Origin: Pseudonocardia sp.
Lineage (GTDB): Bacteria > Actinomycetota > Actinomycetes > Mycobacteriales > Pseudonocardiaceae
NCBI RefSeq assembly: GCF_025465255.1
Contig: NZ_JAODNI010000155.1
Location: forward strand, 1 to 41,383
Direction of reading: 5' to 3'
DNA length: 41,383 nucleotides
Positions 15,703 through 23,650 of this stretch are shown here, piece after piece. The position numbers were made by a program, and so were the translations under genes. The notes beneath the pieces are model-generated. The model searched no databases and was not told the origin of the DNA. It saw nothing but the letters and a program-made list of their open reading frames with translations. The stretch's first letter is position 1. The number at the start of each line of letters is the position of its first letter.

Positions 15703-16386
15703 GTGGCACACAGCCGGCCCGACCCGCGCCACGGCCTGCAGGAGAACGTCGGCCGGCATCCGGGCTGGCCCGCCGGGCTCGGTCCACTGCGGGTGCCCGC
15801 CGGCGTGGTCACGCTGCGGGGGGTCAGGCTCTCCGACGGGTCGGCCTGGTCGGAGATCCGGCTGCGGGACGAGCAGCACCTCACACCCTGGGAGCCCACC
15901 ACGCCCGGTGGCTGGGCCCGGCGCAACGCCCCCGTGGAGTGGCCCGGGCGCTGGTGGCTGCTGCGCGGCGCCGCCCGCCGGGGCGCGGCCCTGCCCTTCG
16001 CGATCCTGCTCGACGGCCGGCTGGTGGGGCAGGTGATGGTCGGCAACGTCGTGCGCGAACCCCTGCTGTCGGCCTACGTCGGCTACTGGTGCGACGCCCG
16101 GGTCAATGGCGGCGGGGTGACGACGGCGGCCGTCGCGATGGTCGTCGACCACTGCTTCACCGCCGTCGGGCTGCACCGGATCGAGGCCACCGTCCGCCCG
16201 GAGAACGGCGCGAGCCTGCGGGTGCTGGCGAAGCTCGGGTTCCGGCAGGAGGGGCTCTTCCGGCGCTACCTCGACGTCGACGGGGCGTGGCGGGACCATC
16301 TCTGCTTCGCCCAGACCGTCGAGGAGCTCCCGCACGGCGGCCTCGCCGCGCGGCTCGTCGCCGAAGGGCGTGCCTCGCGCGTCTGA
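15703..16386 (+). CDS. rimJ: GNAT family N-acetyltransferase, RimJ-like
   Basis: The product has 227 residues and a full GNAT fold of the RimJ/RimL type: VTLRGVRLSDGSAWSEIRLRD (strand 1 and helix 1), LPFAILLDGRLVGQVMVGNV, YVGYWCDARVNGGGVTTAAVAMVVDHCF (the acetyl-CoA loop, with VNGGG in place of the canonical RGxGxG) and LHRIEATVRPENGASLRVLAKLGFRQEG. The family acetylates protein N-termini, ribosomal S5 for RimJ; the real target here is unknown. The start is uncertain: GTG 15703 is chosen, but TTG 15688 overlaps the glp stop (TTGA) and would add five residues by translational coupling. Confidence 0.85.
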   Translation: MAHSRPDPRHGLQENVGRHPGWPAGLGPLRVPAGVVTLRGVRLSDGSAWSEIRLRDEQHLTPWEPTTPGGWARRNAPVEWPGRWWLLRGAARRGAALPFAILLDGRLVGQVMVGNVVREPLLSAYVGYWCDARVNGGGVTTAAVAMVVDHCFTAVGLHRIEATVRPENGASLRVLAKLGFRQEGLFRRYLDVDGAWRDHLCFAQTVEELPHGGLAARLVAEGRASRV

Positions 16387-16656
16387 GGGTCCCTGCGGGG
16401 ATCTCGGATGATCACGGTTGCATCACGTTCGGTATTCACGGGCCGCACCCACTCGTGCACCATCCGTCACCCCCGTCCCGGTGGAATCGTGGGAGATCCG
16501 GGTGACTACGGCGCGTCGCTTCCGGGATCCCGCGTTCGGGCTCACTACCGTGAAGGTCCGGGCGTGATCTCTGCGGCGGTTCTCGCGAGGTGATCTTCGC
16601 GGGGGCGTGGCACAGGACAACGTTTCGACTGCGCCGTTCGGGGGGAGGAAGCAGCC

Positions 16657-17811
16657 GTGCCCAGCTCTCTGATCTTCGTGGGCCTCGTGGTGGTCTGGCT
16701 GCTCATCCTCGTTCCGGCGGTCGCGCGGCGCCAGCAGGAGGTGGCCCGGCCCAGCGAGGCCGCTCTCGCCGGCCGGGTGCTCGCACGGCCGGTGCGGCAC
16801 CGGATCCAGGAGGTGGACCAGATGGACGAGTCCGATACCCCGACGGAGTCCCGGGCGGCACGTGCCGCCACGACGCGCCCCGAGCCCGCCCAGGCCGCGG
16901 CGGCACGGGTCCCGGCGGCCCGGGCGGAGGAGGACGTCCACGCCCGCCCGGACCACGGCGACACCGACCGGGATGAGGACCGGGACGTCGACGGCGAGCT
17001 CGAGCTCGACGCGCACGACGGGGAGCCCGCGGGATCGCGCCGCGCCGATCCAGCCGAGCGCCCCGGCGACGCGGAGGAGCGCGAGTGGCAGCGCCCGCCC
17101 GCCCGCTACCGTCCCGGCCGCGGCGGGTTCGACGCCGAGGCGGCCGCGCTCACCGCGCGCGCCCGCTACACGTTCCGCCAGCGCGTCGTCATCGGCCTGC
17201 TGGTCGGCGCGGTGGCCACCGCGCTGATCGCCGCGATCGCGCTGCCCGCGCTGTGGTGGCCGCACGCGCTGATCGACGTCTCGCTCGTCGGCTACCTGGT
17301 GTACCTGCGCCGCCAGGTCCGCATGGAGGAGGCGATCCGGGAGCGCCGGGCCGCGCGGATGGCGGGCACGCGGCGCCCCTCCGCGGCCGACGACCCCGAG
17401 CTCGACGACTGGGCCCGTCGCGGCAAGGAGGCCGCCGCGCAGGCGCAGGACGACGGCTACGGCGGTTACTACGACTACGACGAGTCCGACGTCTCGGCCG
17501 CGGGCGAGGACCGGTCCGACGACGAGTCCGACGACGAGGCCTGGACCACCGACGACGTCACGCCCGAGCGCGTGCGGGGCACCGGCGAGCCCATCGGCGT
17601 CCTGCCCGCCCGCCGGCGCACGGCCCGTTCCGACGACGACGAGGACCCCGCCGCGGACGAGGTGGAGTCCGCCCTGCCGCGCCTGCAGCCGGCCCCGCCG
17701 CCGCCGCTGCCTGCGGGAACGCAGCTCGTGGACGTCGACGAGGAGGAGGACGGCCTCGTCGTGGACGCCAAGCCGGGGGCGAGTGCCTACCGCCGTGCGG
17801 CCGGTGAATAG
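16657..17811 (+). CDS. glpR: Membrane divisome receptor GlpR (SepX family)
   Basis: The product has 384 residues. The N-terminus is itself a TM helix (PSSLIFVGLVVVWLLILVPAVARR, 2-25), followed by a long charged linker, then two closely spaced hydrophobic helices (about 178-222, RVVIGLLVGAVATALIAAIALP and IDVSLVGYLVYL) and an acidic, disordered C-terminal tail. This layout and the position after galU-glp-rimJ match corynebacterial GlpR, which anchors Glp to the membrane, and streptomycete SepX. The GTG start follows GGGGGAGGAAG at good distance. A 270-bp gap upstream suggests its own promoter. Confidence 0.85.
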   Translation: MPSSLIFVGLVVVWLLILVPAVARRQQEVARPSEAALAGRVLARPVRHRIQEVDQMDESDTPTESRAARAATTRPEPAQAAAARVPAARAEEDVHARPDHGDTDRDEDRDVDGELELDAHDGEPAGSRRADPAERPGDAEEREWQRPPARYRPGRGGFDAEAAALTARARYTFRQRVVIGLLVGAVATALIAAIALPALWWPHALIDVSLVGYLVYLRRQVRMEEAIRERRAARMAGTRRPSAADDPELDDWARRGKEAAAQAQDDGYGGYYDYDESDVSAAGEDRSDDESDDEAWTTDDVTPERVRGTGEPIGVLPARRRTARSDDDEDPAADEVESALPRLQPAPPPPLPAGTQLVDVDEEEDGLVVDAKPGASAYRRAAGE

Positions 17812-17830
17812 CGGCTGATATGGTTCTTCC

Positions 17831-17850
17831 TGCCCGCCGGAAGGCGGGCA
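17831..17850 (+). terminator. Hairpin after glpR
   Basis: TGCCCGCC-GGAA-GGCGGGCA is a perfect 8-bp stem with a 4-base loop, 20 bases past the glpR stop and 6 bases before the tRNA. There is no T-tract, as is usual in actinomycetes. It may instead serve in tRNA leader processing. Confidence 0.6.
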
Positions 17851-17855
17851 GGCAT

Positions 17856-17931
17856 GGGGCTGTAGCGCAGTTGGTAGCGCGTCTCGTTCGCATCGAGAAG
17901 GTCAGGGGTTCGATTCCCCTCAGCTCCACCA
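17856..17931 (+). tRNA. tRNA-Ala(CGC), CCA encoded
   Basis: The acceptor stem GGGGCTG/CAGCTCC pairs fully. The D-arm GCGC/GCGC encloses AGTTGGTA, the anticodon stem TCTCG/CGAGA encloses TTCGCAT (anticodon CGC), and the T-arm GGGG-TTCGATT-CCCC is perfect. Discriminator A is followed by an encoded CCA (17929-17931). It decodes GCG, a frequent Ala codon in GC-rich genomes. Confidence 0.97.
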
Positions 17932-17945
17932 TCACCCCCTCACAG

Positions 17946-17978
17946 ACCGCCATCATCCGGGTTTCGGATGGTGGCGGT
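17946..17978 (+). terminator. Strong hairpin after tRNA-Ala
   Basis: A 14-bp stem (ACCGCCATCATCCG at 17946-17959, its complement at 17965-17978, with one G-T wobble) and a 5-base loop start 15 bases past the tRNA. The following bases are TCTCGTCTGT. It is the likely tRNA terminator. Confidence 0.8.
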
Positions 17979-18022
17979 TCTCGTCTGTCCGGATGATCGG
18001 TGATCGTGGGAGGCGAGTTCCG

Positions 18023-18613
18023 GTGACGACCCGCCGCACCCGGCCCGTGCTCGCGGCGGTCGCGCTCGTCGTGCTGGCGCTGGCGGCGTTCGCCCTGGCG
18101 GACCCGTTCCACCTCCGCCTCGCGGCCTGGTACGCGGGCGTGCTCGGCACCCTCGCCGTCGTCCTCGTGACCCTGTGGATCGTGCTGTGGGTGCGCGGCC
18201 TCGTGCGGGTCCTGGTGGGCGGCGCCGGGCTGCTGGTCGCCCTGGTGTGGGTGGCGTTCAGCTGGTTGGCGATCAGCTTCCTGCCGGGCGAGGCCGTGCT
18301 GCGCGAGGTCCCGGCCCCGCCCGGTTCGCGGGTCCGGCTGGTGCTCGTCCAGAGCGGGACCCTCGCCGCCGACCCGATCGTCTACTCGGTGCGGGTCCGG
18401 GCCGGCAGCGGGCCGTTCGAGCAGGACTCGCCGGTCTGGCTGGGGCTCTCGGAGGGCGCCGCGCCCACGACGTTCCGGTTCGGTGTCCCGACCGCGGCGG
18501 GCACGGTCGTCGAGGTCGTGGCGGGCGCGGGCTGCGGCTACCGCTCCACCGTCGACGAGGTGACGCTCTCGGTGGACCCGGTGCACAGCCCGCTGCGGCT
18601 CGACGGCTGCTAG
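18023..18613 (+). CDS. Conserved hypothetical membrane protein
   Basis: The product (196 residues) has three predicted TM helices in the first 90 residues (LAAVALVVLALAAFAL, YAGVLGTLAVVLVTLWIVLWV, VRVLVGGAGLLVALVWVAFSWLAISF), then an extracytoplasmic beta-rich domain with two Cys (GCGYRSTVDEV and the C-terminal DGC) that could form a disulphide. No family is recognised. GTG 18023 follows GGGAGGCGAG; a start at 17993 would sit too close to the tRNA terminator. It stands alone between the tRNA terminator and the convergent XRE gene. Confidence 0.7.
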   Translation: MTTRRTRPVLAAVALVVLALAAFALADPFHLRLAAWYAGVLGTLAVVLVTLWIVLWVRGLVRVLVGGAGLLVALVWVAFSWLAISFLPGEAVLREVPAPPGSRVRLVLVQSGTLAADPIVYSVRVRAGSGPFEQDSPVWLGLSEGAAPTTFRFGVPTAAGTVVEVVAGAGCGYRSTVDEVTLSVDPVHSPLRLDGC

Positions 18614-18644
18614 GGCCGGCTGGAGATCCGGGAGACACGCCCCC

Positions 18645-19259
18645 TTATTGGTCGACCGCCTGCGCGATCGCGCCCGGGGGCACCAGACCTGCGTCGCCGG
18701 GCTGGACCACCACCATCGTGAACCGCACGGGCTCCGCACCCGCGCCGGAGTACCGGTGCGGCACGTGGGCCTGGAACATCAGCGTGTCCCCGGTGTCCAG
18801 CTCGTGCTCCGCCGCCCCGACCCGCAGGCCGAGCCGCCCCTCGAGCACGGACAGCACCTCCGCGGTGCCCATCGGGTGTGCCTCGCCGTCGAAGGAGTCC
18901 CCGGGCTGCAAGGTCCAGTCCCACAGCTCGACGACGTCCGGCGGGTCCGTCCCGATCCGGAAGACCGCGGTGCTCCCTGCGTCGCTGCTCCACAGCGGCA
19001 CCGCCTGCTCGGCGCGCCGCACGACCACCCGGGGCGACGCGTCGCCGTCGACCAGGGACGCGACGCCCACCCGCAGCGCCTCGGCCAGGTGCACCAGCGT
19101 GCCGATGCTCGGGTTGCCGCGGGCGGTCTCGATCTGGATCACCGTGCCGCGGCTGACACCGGCGGCGGCGGCGAGTGCGTCGATCGTCATCCGCCGTTGG
19201 GTGCGGAGGGCCCGGACGTTGCGGCCGACGGCCGCCGCGACCTCGTCGGAGGACTGCAC
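18645..19259 (-). CDS. XRE-family regulator with C-terminal cupin
   Basis: The product has 204 residues. The helix-turn-helix at about 12-66 includes RRMTIDALAAAAGVSRGTVIQIETARGNPSIGTLVHLAEAL. A cupin domain (about 105-190) has DWTLQPGDSFDGEAHPMGTAEVLSVLEGRLGLRVG, DTLMFQAHVPHRYSG, typical of regulators that sense a small ligand such as an amino acid or polyamine. GTG 19259 is the start. It diverges from an EamA transporter, which it probably controls; an inverted repeat in the 95-bp gap is a candidate operator. Confidence 0.9.
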   Translation of the reverse strand: MQSSDEVAAAVGRNVRALRTQRRMTIDALAAAAGVSRGTVIQIETARGNPSIGTLVHLAEALRVGVASLVDGDASPRVVVRRAEQAVPLWSSDAGSTAVFRIGTDPPDVVELWDWTLQPGDSFDGEAHPMGTAEVLSVLEGRLGLRVGAAEHELDTGDTLMFQAHVPHRYSGAGAEPVRFTMVVVQPGDAGLVPPGAIAQAVDQ

Positions 19260-19260
19260 G

Positions 19261-19292
19261 GGAACATCCTGCCGTACTAGGAAGGATATTCC
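19261..19292. promoter_or_regulatory. Inverted repeat between XRE regulator and EamA gene
   Basis: GGAACATCCT (19261-19270) and AGGATATTCC (19283-19292) are inverted copies with 9 of 10 matches, separated by 12 bases and directly before the GTG of the regulator. This is a likely operator for autorepression and control of the transporter. CGCTGTACC at 19292-19300 recurs at 19340-19348 in direct orientation. Confidence 0.5.
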
Positions 19293-19354
19293 GCTGTACC
19301 CCGTGTTAGGTTCATCAGCGTGTTCTCTGTAGTCCAGTTCGCTGTACCGGCCCC

Positions 19355-20176
19355 ATGAGCGCCGGATTCGCCGTCCCGTCCGCCATCGCCTACGGGTTCG
19401 CGGACTTCGCGGGCGGCCTCGCCTCCCGTCGGGCTCCCGTCCTGGTCGTGACGGCCGTCGCGCAGCTCGCGGGTCTGATCCTGCTCGTCCCGGCGGTGTT
19501 CCTGCTGCCCGGCGTGTTCAGCTGGTCCGCCGCGGGCATCGGGGCGCTGGCGGGACTCGCGGGCGTCGGCGGCCTGCTGCTCTACTTCCGCGGGCTCGCC
19601 GTCGGGCCGATGGGCACCGTCGCGCCGCTCTCCGCGGTGGTCGGCGCGGGGCTGCCGCTGCTGATCGGGATCGTGGCGGGGGAGCGCCCCGGGCCGGTGA
19701 CGATCGGGGCGATGGCGCTCGCGCTGGTCGCGATCGTGCTGGCCACGGCCGGGTCCCGGCGCGAGCCGGCGGCGCTGAGCGGGATCCTGCTCGGGATCGC
19801 CTCCGGGGCCGGCTTCGGGCTGTTCTTCATCGCCCTGGACCTCACACCGGAGGACTCCGGGCTCTGGCCTCTCCTCGCGGGCCGGGCCACGTCGGTCGCG
19901 CTGCTGGCGATCGCGCTGGTCGTCCGGCGGGCGGGCGTGCCGGCCAAGCCCGGGCTCATGGTCGTCAGCGGGCTGCTGGACACGGTGGCGAATGTGCTGT
20001 TCCTGCTGGCCACGCGCGTGGGCTCGCTCGGGGTGACGGCGGTGATCGTCTCCTTGTACCCGGTCGCCGTCGTGCTGCTGGCCCGCGCGGTGCTGCGGGA
20101 ACGGCTCACGGGCGTCCAGCTGACGAGCGTGGCGCTCGCCCTGGGGGCGTCGGTCCTGCTCGCGACGGGCGGCTGA
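19355..20176 (+). CDS. EamA (DMT) family transporter
   Basis: The product (273 residues) has ten predicted TM helices in two EamA repeats, starting with YGFADFAGGLASRRAP and ending with RAVLRERLTGVQLTSVALALGASVLLATGG, where the RERLT signature before the last helix is diagnostic. Such proteins usually export metabolites or amino acids; the substrate is unknown. No Shine-Dalgarno precedes the ATG. Divergence from an XRE-cupin regulator suggests ligand-controlled export. Confidence 0.88.
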   Translation: MSAGFAVPSAIAYGFADFAGGLASRRAPVLVVTAVAQLAGLILLVPAVFLLPGVFSWSAAGIGALAGLAGVGGLLLYFRGLAVGPMGTVAPLSAVVGAGLPLLIGIVAGERPGPVTIGAMALALVAIVLATAGSRREPAALSGILLGIASGAGFGLFFIALDLTPEDSGLWPLLAGRATSVALLAIALVVRRAGVPAKPGLMVVSGLLDTVANVLFLLATRVGSLGVTAVIVSLYPVAVVLLARAVLRERLTGVQLTSVALALGASVLLATGG

Positions 20177-20180
20177 GAAC

Positions 20181-21809
20181 TCAGCGCCAGGACGGCAGCC
20201 AGAGCTCCGCCTGCCAGTGCTCCGGGGTGATCGGCAGCCCGACCAGGATGGGCCACAGCCAGGCGAAGTTCGCGACGGTCAGCCCCACCCAAAGCGAGAT
20301 GACCAGCAGGCCCGTCTGCCGTCGCTCGGAGGTCGCGGTCCGCGGCGCCCGGCCCAGGATGTCGCCCATGACCAGGACCGTCGCCAGCACCAGGAACGGC
20401 GCCACCGGCGCCATGTAGAAGAAGTACATCTGCCGGTCGATGTTGAGGAACCACGGCAGGAACCCCGCGCCGTAGCCGACCAGCACCGCGGCGTAGCGCC
20501 AGTCCAGCCGGGTGACCGCGCGCCAGACGCTCCAGAGCAGCACCGGGATCGCCGGCCACCACAGCGCCGGCGTCCCGACGAGCATGACCGCGCTCGTGCA
20601 CTCAGTGGCGCCGCAGCCGCTGACGTCGGTGCCGGACTCGTAGTAGTAGAGCATCGGGCGCAGCCCCATCGGCCACGTCCAGGGCTTCGACTCCCACGGG
20701 TGCGGGCTGGTCGGCGGGGTGTCCAGGCCCTCGTGGAACGCGAGCACGTGCCCGCTGTAGTACCAGAGCGAGCGCAGCGCGTCCGGCAGGAACGACCAAG
20801 GACCGCCGGTACCGACCTGGTCCCCGACGGCGTGCCGGTCGACGCCGGTCTCGCTGCCGAACCAGGCCCACCAGCAGGACAGGTAGGCGATCACCGGGAC
20901 GACCGCGAGGGCCCAGATCCCCGGCCCGACGTCGCGGCGCAGCGTCCCGACCCAGGGACGTTCGACGCCTGCCGCCCGGCGCGCCGTCGCGTCGAACAGG
21001 ACCACGAGGAGCGCGAACGCGACCACCCAGTAGACGCCGGACCACTTGACCCCGCAGCCGAGCCCGAGCAGCACGCCGGTGGTGAGCCGCCACCAGCGCA
21101 CCCCGAGCCGCGGGCCGAACGGCGAGTCCCCGATCCGCCCCTCGGCGACGACGACGGCCATCCGCTCGCGCACGTCGTCCCGGTCCCGGATGAGCGTGGC
21201 GAAGGCGGCGAGCACGAAGAAGGCCTGGAAGGCGTCGAGCATGCCCATCCGGGACTGGACGTGGCTCACGCCGTCGCAGATCAGCAGGATGCCCGCGATG
21301 CCGCCGAGCAGCGTCGACCCGGTCATCCGCCGCGCGACCCGGACGATCATCAGGATGCAGAGCGTCCCGCACAGCGCCGCGGACACCCGCCAGCCGACGC
21401 CGTCGTAGCCGAACGCCAGCTCGCCGAGCGCGATCAGCTGCTTGGCCAGCGGCGGGTGCACGACCAGTTCGTAGGCCGGGTTGTCCTCGACGCCGCCGTT
21501 GCCCAGCATCTGCCAGGCCTGCGGGACGTAGTGCTTCTCGTCGAAGACGGGGGTGCCGCCGTCCGTGGGGTAGCCCAGGCCGGAGAAGCGCAGGATGCCG
21601 CCGAGGATCGCCAGCCCGATCGCGACGAGCCAGCCGCGCGCGGTGTCCGTGGGGTGCGGCGGGCCGAGGCGGGGAGCACCGGGCTCCACCGCGGCGAGGG
21701 GTGGCGGGCTGCTGGCGGGCGCCACGCCGGGCACCTCGGAAGCGTCGACGACCGTCTCGGTCGCAGCCCGGGAGACGGTGGAGTCGCCCCTCACGCCGGT
21801 CGGTCGCAT
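20181..21809 (-). CDS. pmt: Dolichyl/polyprenyl-phosphate-mannose protein mannosyltransferase Pmt
   Basis: The product (542 residues) is a GT39 membrane enzyme that transfers mannose from polyprenyl-phosphomannose to Ser/Thr of proteins as they are secreted by Sec. After a Pro-rich cytoplasmic N-terminus (1-55), TM1 is followed by the catalytic Asp90-Glu91 in FDEKHYVP. Further hallmarks are HPPLAKQLIALGE, SRMGMLDAFQAFFVL, HPWESKPWTWP and YYES in the large external loop, and RQMYFFYMAP near the end. It is the counterpart of Rv1002c, divergent from rsmI by only 24 bp. The stop lies 4 bp from the EamA stop, convergent. Confidence 0.95.
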   Translation of the reverse strand: MRPTGVRGDSTVSRAATETVVDASEVPGVAPASSPPPLAAVEPGAPRLGPPHPTDTARGWLVAIGLAILGGILRFSGLGYPTDGGTPVFDEKHYVPQAWQMLGNGGVEDNPAYELVVHPPLAKQLIALGELAFGYDGVGWRVSAALCGTLCILMIVRVARRMTGSTLLGGIAGILLICDGVSHVQSRMGMLDAFQAFFVLAAFATLIRDRDDVRERMAVVVAEGRIGDSPFGPRLGVRWWRLTTGVLLGLGCGVKWSGVYWVVAFALLVVLFDATARRAAGVERPWVGTLRRDVGPGIWALAVVPVIAYLSCWWAWFGSETGVDRHAVGDQVGTGGPWSFLPDALRSLWYYSGHVLAFHEGLDTPPTSPHPWESKPWTWPMGLRPMLYYYESGTDVSGCGATECTSAVMLVGTPALWWPAIPVLLWSVWRAVTRLDWRYAAVLVGYGAGFLPWFLNIDRQMYFFYMAPVAPFLVLATVLVMGDILGRAPRTATSERRQTGLLVISLWVGLTVANFAWLWPILVGLPITPEHWQAELWLPSWR

Positions 21810-21820
21810 CGGGCCGATCG

Positions 21821-21826
21821 TAGGCT
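21821..21826 (+). promoter_or_regulatory. -10 hexamer TAGGCT before rsmI
   Basis: TAGGCT ends 7 bases before ATG 21834 with no Shine-Dalgarno, so rsmI is probably leaderless. The whole pmt-rsmI gap is 24 bp, so the rsmI -35 must lie inside the first codons of pmt. Confidence 0.5.
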
Positions 21827-21833
21827 GCGGGGT

Positions 21834-22679
21834 ATGGAACGCACGAACGCCGGTCGGCTGGTCCTCGCGGCCACACCCCTGGGCGACGCCCGGGACGCGT
21901 CGGCCAGGCTGCGCGAGACCCTCGCGACGGCGGACGTGATCGCCGCGGAGGACACCCGACGGTTGCGGCACCTGGCGAGCGCGTTGGACGTCACGGTGAC
22001 GGGAAAGGTGATCAGCCACTACGACGCCGTCGAGGCCGCGCGGATGCCCGGCCTGCTGGAGGCGGTCCGGTCCGGCAGCACCGTGCTCGTGGTGAGCGAC
22101 GCGGGGATGCCCGCGGTGTCCGATCCGGGGTACCGCCTGGTCGCCGCGGCCGCGGCCGAGGACCTGCCGGTGACGTGCCTGCCCGGCCCGTCCGCCGTGA
22201 CGACCGCGCTGGTCCTCTCCGGCCTGCCGTGCGACCGGTTCTGCTTCGAGGGCTTCGCCCCGCGCAAGGGTGGCGAGCGCCGGGCGTGGCTGGGCACGCT
22301 CCTCACCGAGTCCCGGGCGGTGGTGTTCTTCGAGTCCCCGCGCAGGCTCGCGGACACCCTGGCGGACGCGGTCACGGTGCTCGGCGGGGAGCGCCCGGCC
22401 GCGGTGTGCCGAGAGCTGACGAAGACCTACGAGGAGGTCAAGCGGGGGACCCTCGCCTCGCTGCTGGAGTGGGCGGGCTCGGTGGAGGTCCGCGGCGAGA
22501 TCACCGTCGTGCTCGCGGGTGCCGCGCCCAGCGAGGCCCCGACCGTCGAGAGCCTGGTCGGCGCGGTCCAGGAACGGGTGGCGGACGGCGAACGCCTCAA
22601 GGACGCCGTCGCCGCGGTGGCCGTGGCCGCAGGCGTCCCGAAGCGGGACCTCTACAACGCCACCCTCACCGCCACCTGA
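21834..22679 (+). CDS. rsmI: 16S rRNA (cytidine1402-2'-O)-methyltransferase RsmI
   Basis: The product (281 residues) methylates the 2'-hydroxyl of C1402 in the ribosomal decoding centre. It has the tetrapyrrole-methylase fold: LVLAATPLGDARDASARLRE, ADVIAAEDTRRLRHLA, VLVVSDAGMPAVSDPGYRLV, LPGPSAVTTALVLSGLPCDRFCFEGFAP and VFFESPRRL are all standard RsmI blocks. It is the same gene pair with divergent pmt as in mycobacteria. It is followed immediately by a palindromic repeat. Confidence 0.96.
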   Translation: MERTNAGRLVLAATPLGDARDASARLRETLATADVIAAEDTRRLRHLASALDVTVTGKVISHYDAVEAARMPGLLEAVRSGSTVLVVSDAGMPAVSDPGYRLVAAAAAEDLPVTCLPGPSAVTTALVLSGLPCDRFCFEGFAPRKGGERRAWLGTLLTESRAVVFFESPRRLADTLADAVTVLGGERPAAVCRELTKTYEEVKRGTLASLLEWAGSVEVRGEITVVLAGAAPSEAPTVESLVGAVQERVADGERLKDAVAAVAVAAGVPKRDLYNATLTAT

Positions 22680-22680
22680 C

Positions 22681-22740
22681 CTCGAGTGCGACGTGGTGCT
22701 GGTTCGATCATGCCTATGACCAGTGTGGTGTCACGCTCGA
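22681..22740 (+). repeat. Palindromic repeat, left copy of an inverted pair
   Basis: This 60-bp stretch matches the reverse complement of 23651-23710 at about 43 of 60 positions; the block GGTTCGATCA (22701-22710) is identical and mismatches cluster in the hairpin loop. Each copy is itself an inverted repeat. This copy lies between the convergent stops of rsmI (22679) and the DUF559 gene (22714), overlaps the last codons of the latter, and may act as a terminator. Confidence 0.65.
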
Positions 22741-23607
22741 CGGGGGCCGATGGGCCAGTGCGTCGGCCACGGCCTGGATCGTGCGAGGCGCGGTGAGCAC
22801 GACGTCGTCGCGGGTGAAGCGCAGGGTCTGCCAGCCGAAGCCGCTCGTCGTCGCGTCGCGCCAGCGGTCGTCGGCGCTGAACACCCGGCCCGCGTGGCCG
22901 CCGCCGTCGTACTCGATCACGAGCCGGGCCTGCGGGTAGGCGAGGTCGAACCGGGCGACGACGAAGCCGTGCTCGTCGAGCAACTCGTGCTGCACCGCGG
23001 GTCTCGGGAGCCCGCCGAGCACGAGGATGAGCCGCAGCCGGGTCTCCATCGGCGACTCCGCGCGCGGGTCGGCCAACTCCCCGACCCGGTCCAGCCGCCG
23101 GGATCCCCGCGCGCCGGGCCGGCTCGCCCGCAGGGCCAGGAGCTGGACGGGCGCGAAGCCGTCGCGCACGCGTCGCCGGGCGAGGGCGTCCACCGCCACC
23201 ACGGCCTCGACGGGCCCGAGCCGGCGGCCCAGATCCCAGGCGGTCCGCAGCGGGGAGGTGAGCCGGCATCCGCGGACCTCGACCGTGTCCTCGGGTTCGA
23301 GCCGGCCGCGGACCACCCGCAGGCCCGGGTGGGCACGCTGATCCCCGGCGACGACGACCTCGGCCGGGGCGTTCCGCGGCCCGCAGTCCGCGCCGAGCAG
23401 CAGCGCCGCGGAATAGCCGGCGAGCGCGCCGCCCCGGTCGCCGATCACGAGGTACGCCGCCGCCGAGCGCGTCGCCAGATCCAGTTGCCTGCCGGCCCGG
23501 ACGTAGACGTCCGGGAAGACCCGCACGAACCGCGGACCGGCCAGCTGGTTCCAGGTCACCACCCCGGCGCGCACGGCCAGCGACCCACGAAAGACACCGT
23601 CGAGCAC
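22714..23607 (-). CDS. AbiEi-like antitoxin domain / DUF559 endonuclease-like protein
   Basis: The product has 297 residues. The N-terminal half (LTW-type HTH region, VFPDVYVRAGRQLDLATRSAAAYLVIGDRGGALAGYSAALLLGAD) resembles the AbiEi family of type IV antitoxins. The C-terminal half (about 184-280) is a DUF559/Vsr-like PD-(D/E)XK domain: Glu188, Asp221 in RFDLAYP, Glu232-Tyr-Asp234, and TLRFTRDDV. No AbiEii partner is adjacent, so a toxin-antitoxin role is unproven; it may be a nuclease of unknown target. GTG 23607 is the start. It lacks a counterpart in the mycobacterial gene order and is flanked by inverted palindromic repeats, which suggests a mobile or recently acquired unit. Confidence 0.78.
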   Translation of the reverse strand: MLDGVFRGSLAVRAGVVTWNQLAGPRFVRVFPDVYVRAGRQLDLATRSAAAYLVIGDRGGALAGYSAALLLGADCGPRNAPAEVVVAGDQRAHPGLRVVRGRLEPEDTVEVRGCRLTSPLRTAWDLGRRLGPVEAVVAVDALARRRVRDGFAPVQLLALRASRPGARGSRRLDRVGELADPRAESPMETRLRLILVLGGLPRPAVQHELLDEHGFVVARFDLAYPQARLVIEYDGGGHAGRVFSADDRWRDATTSGFGWQTLRFTRDDVVLTAPRTIQAVADALAHRPPSSVTPHWS

Positions 23608-23650
23608 CGCAGAAGCGTCCCCGACCGGCGCGAGTTCCGAGGCCGTTTCA

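Noticed and set aside
20217..22679. Plus-strand open frame of 820 codons across pmt and rsmI
   Set aside because: Only the part from 21834 is rsmI. The upstream part is antisense to pmt, rich in Arg/Pro/Asp/His, with no domain; it stays open because of high GC.
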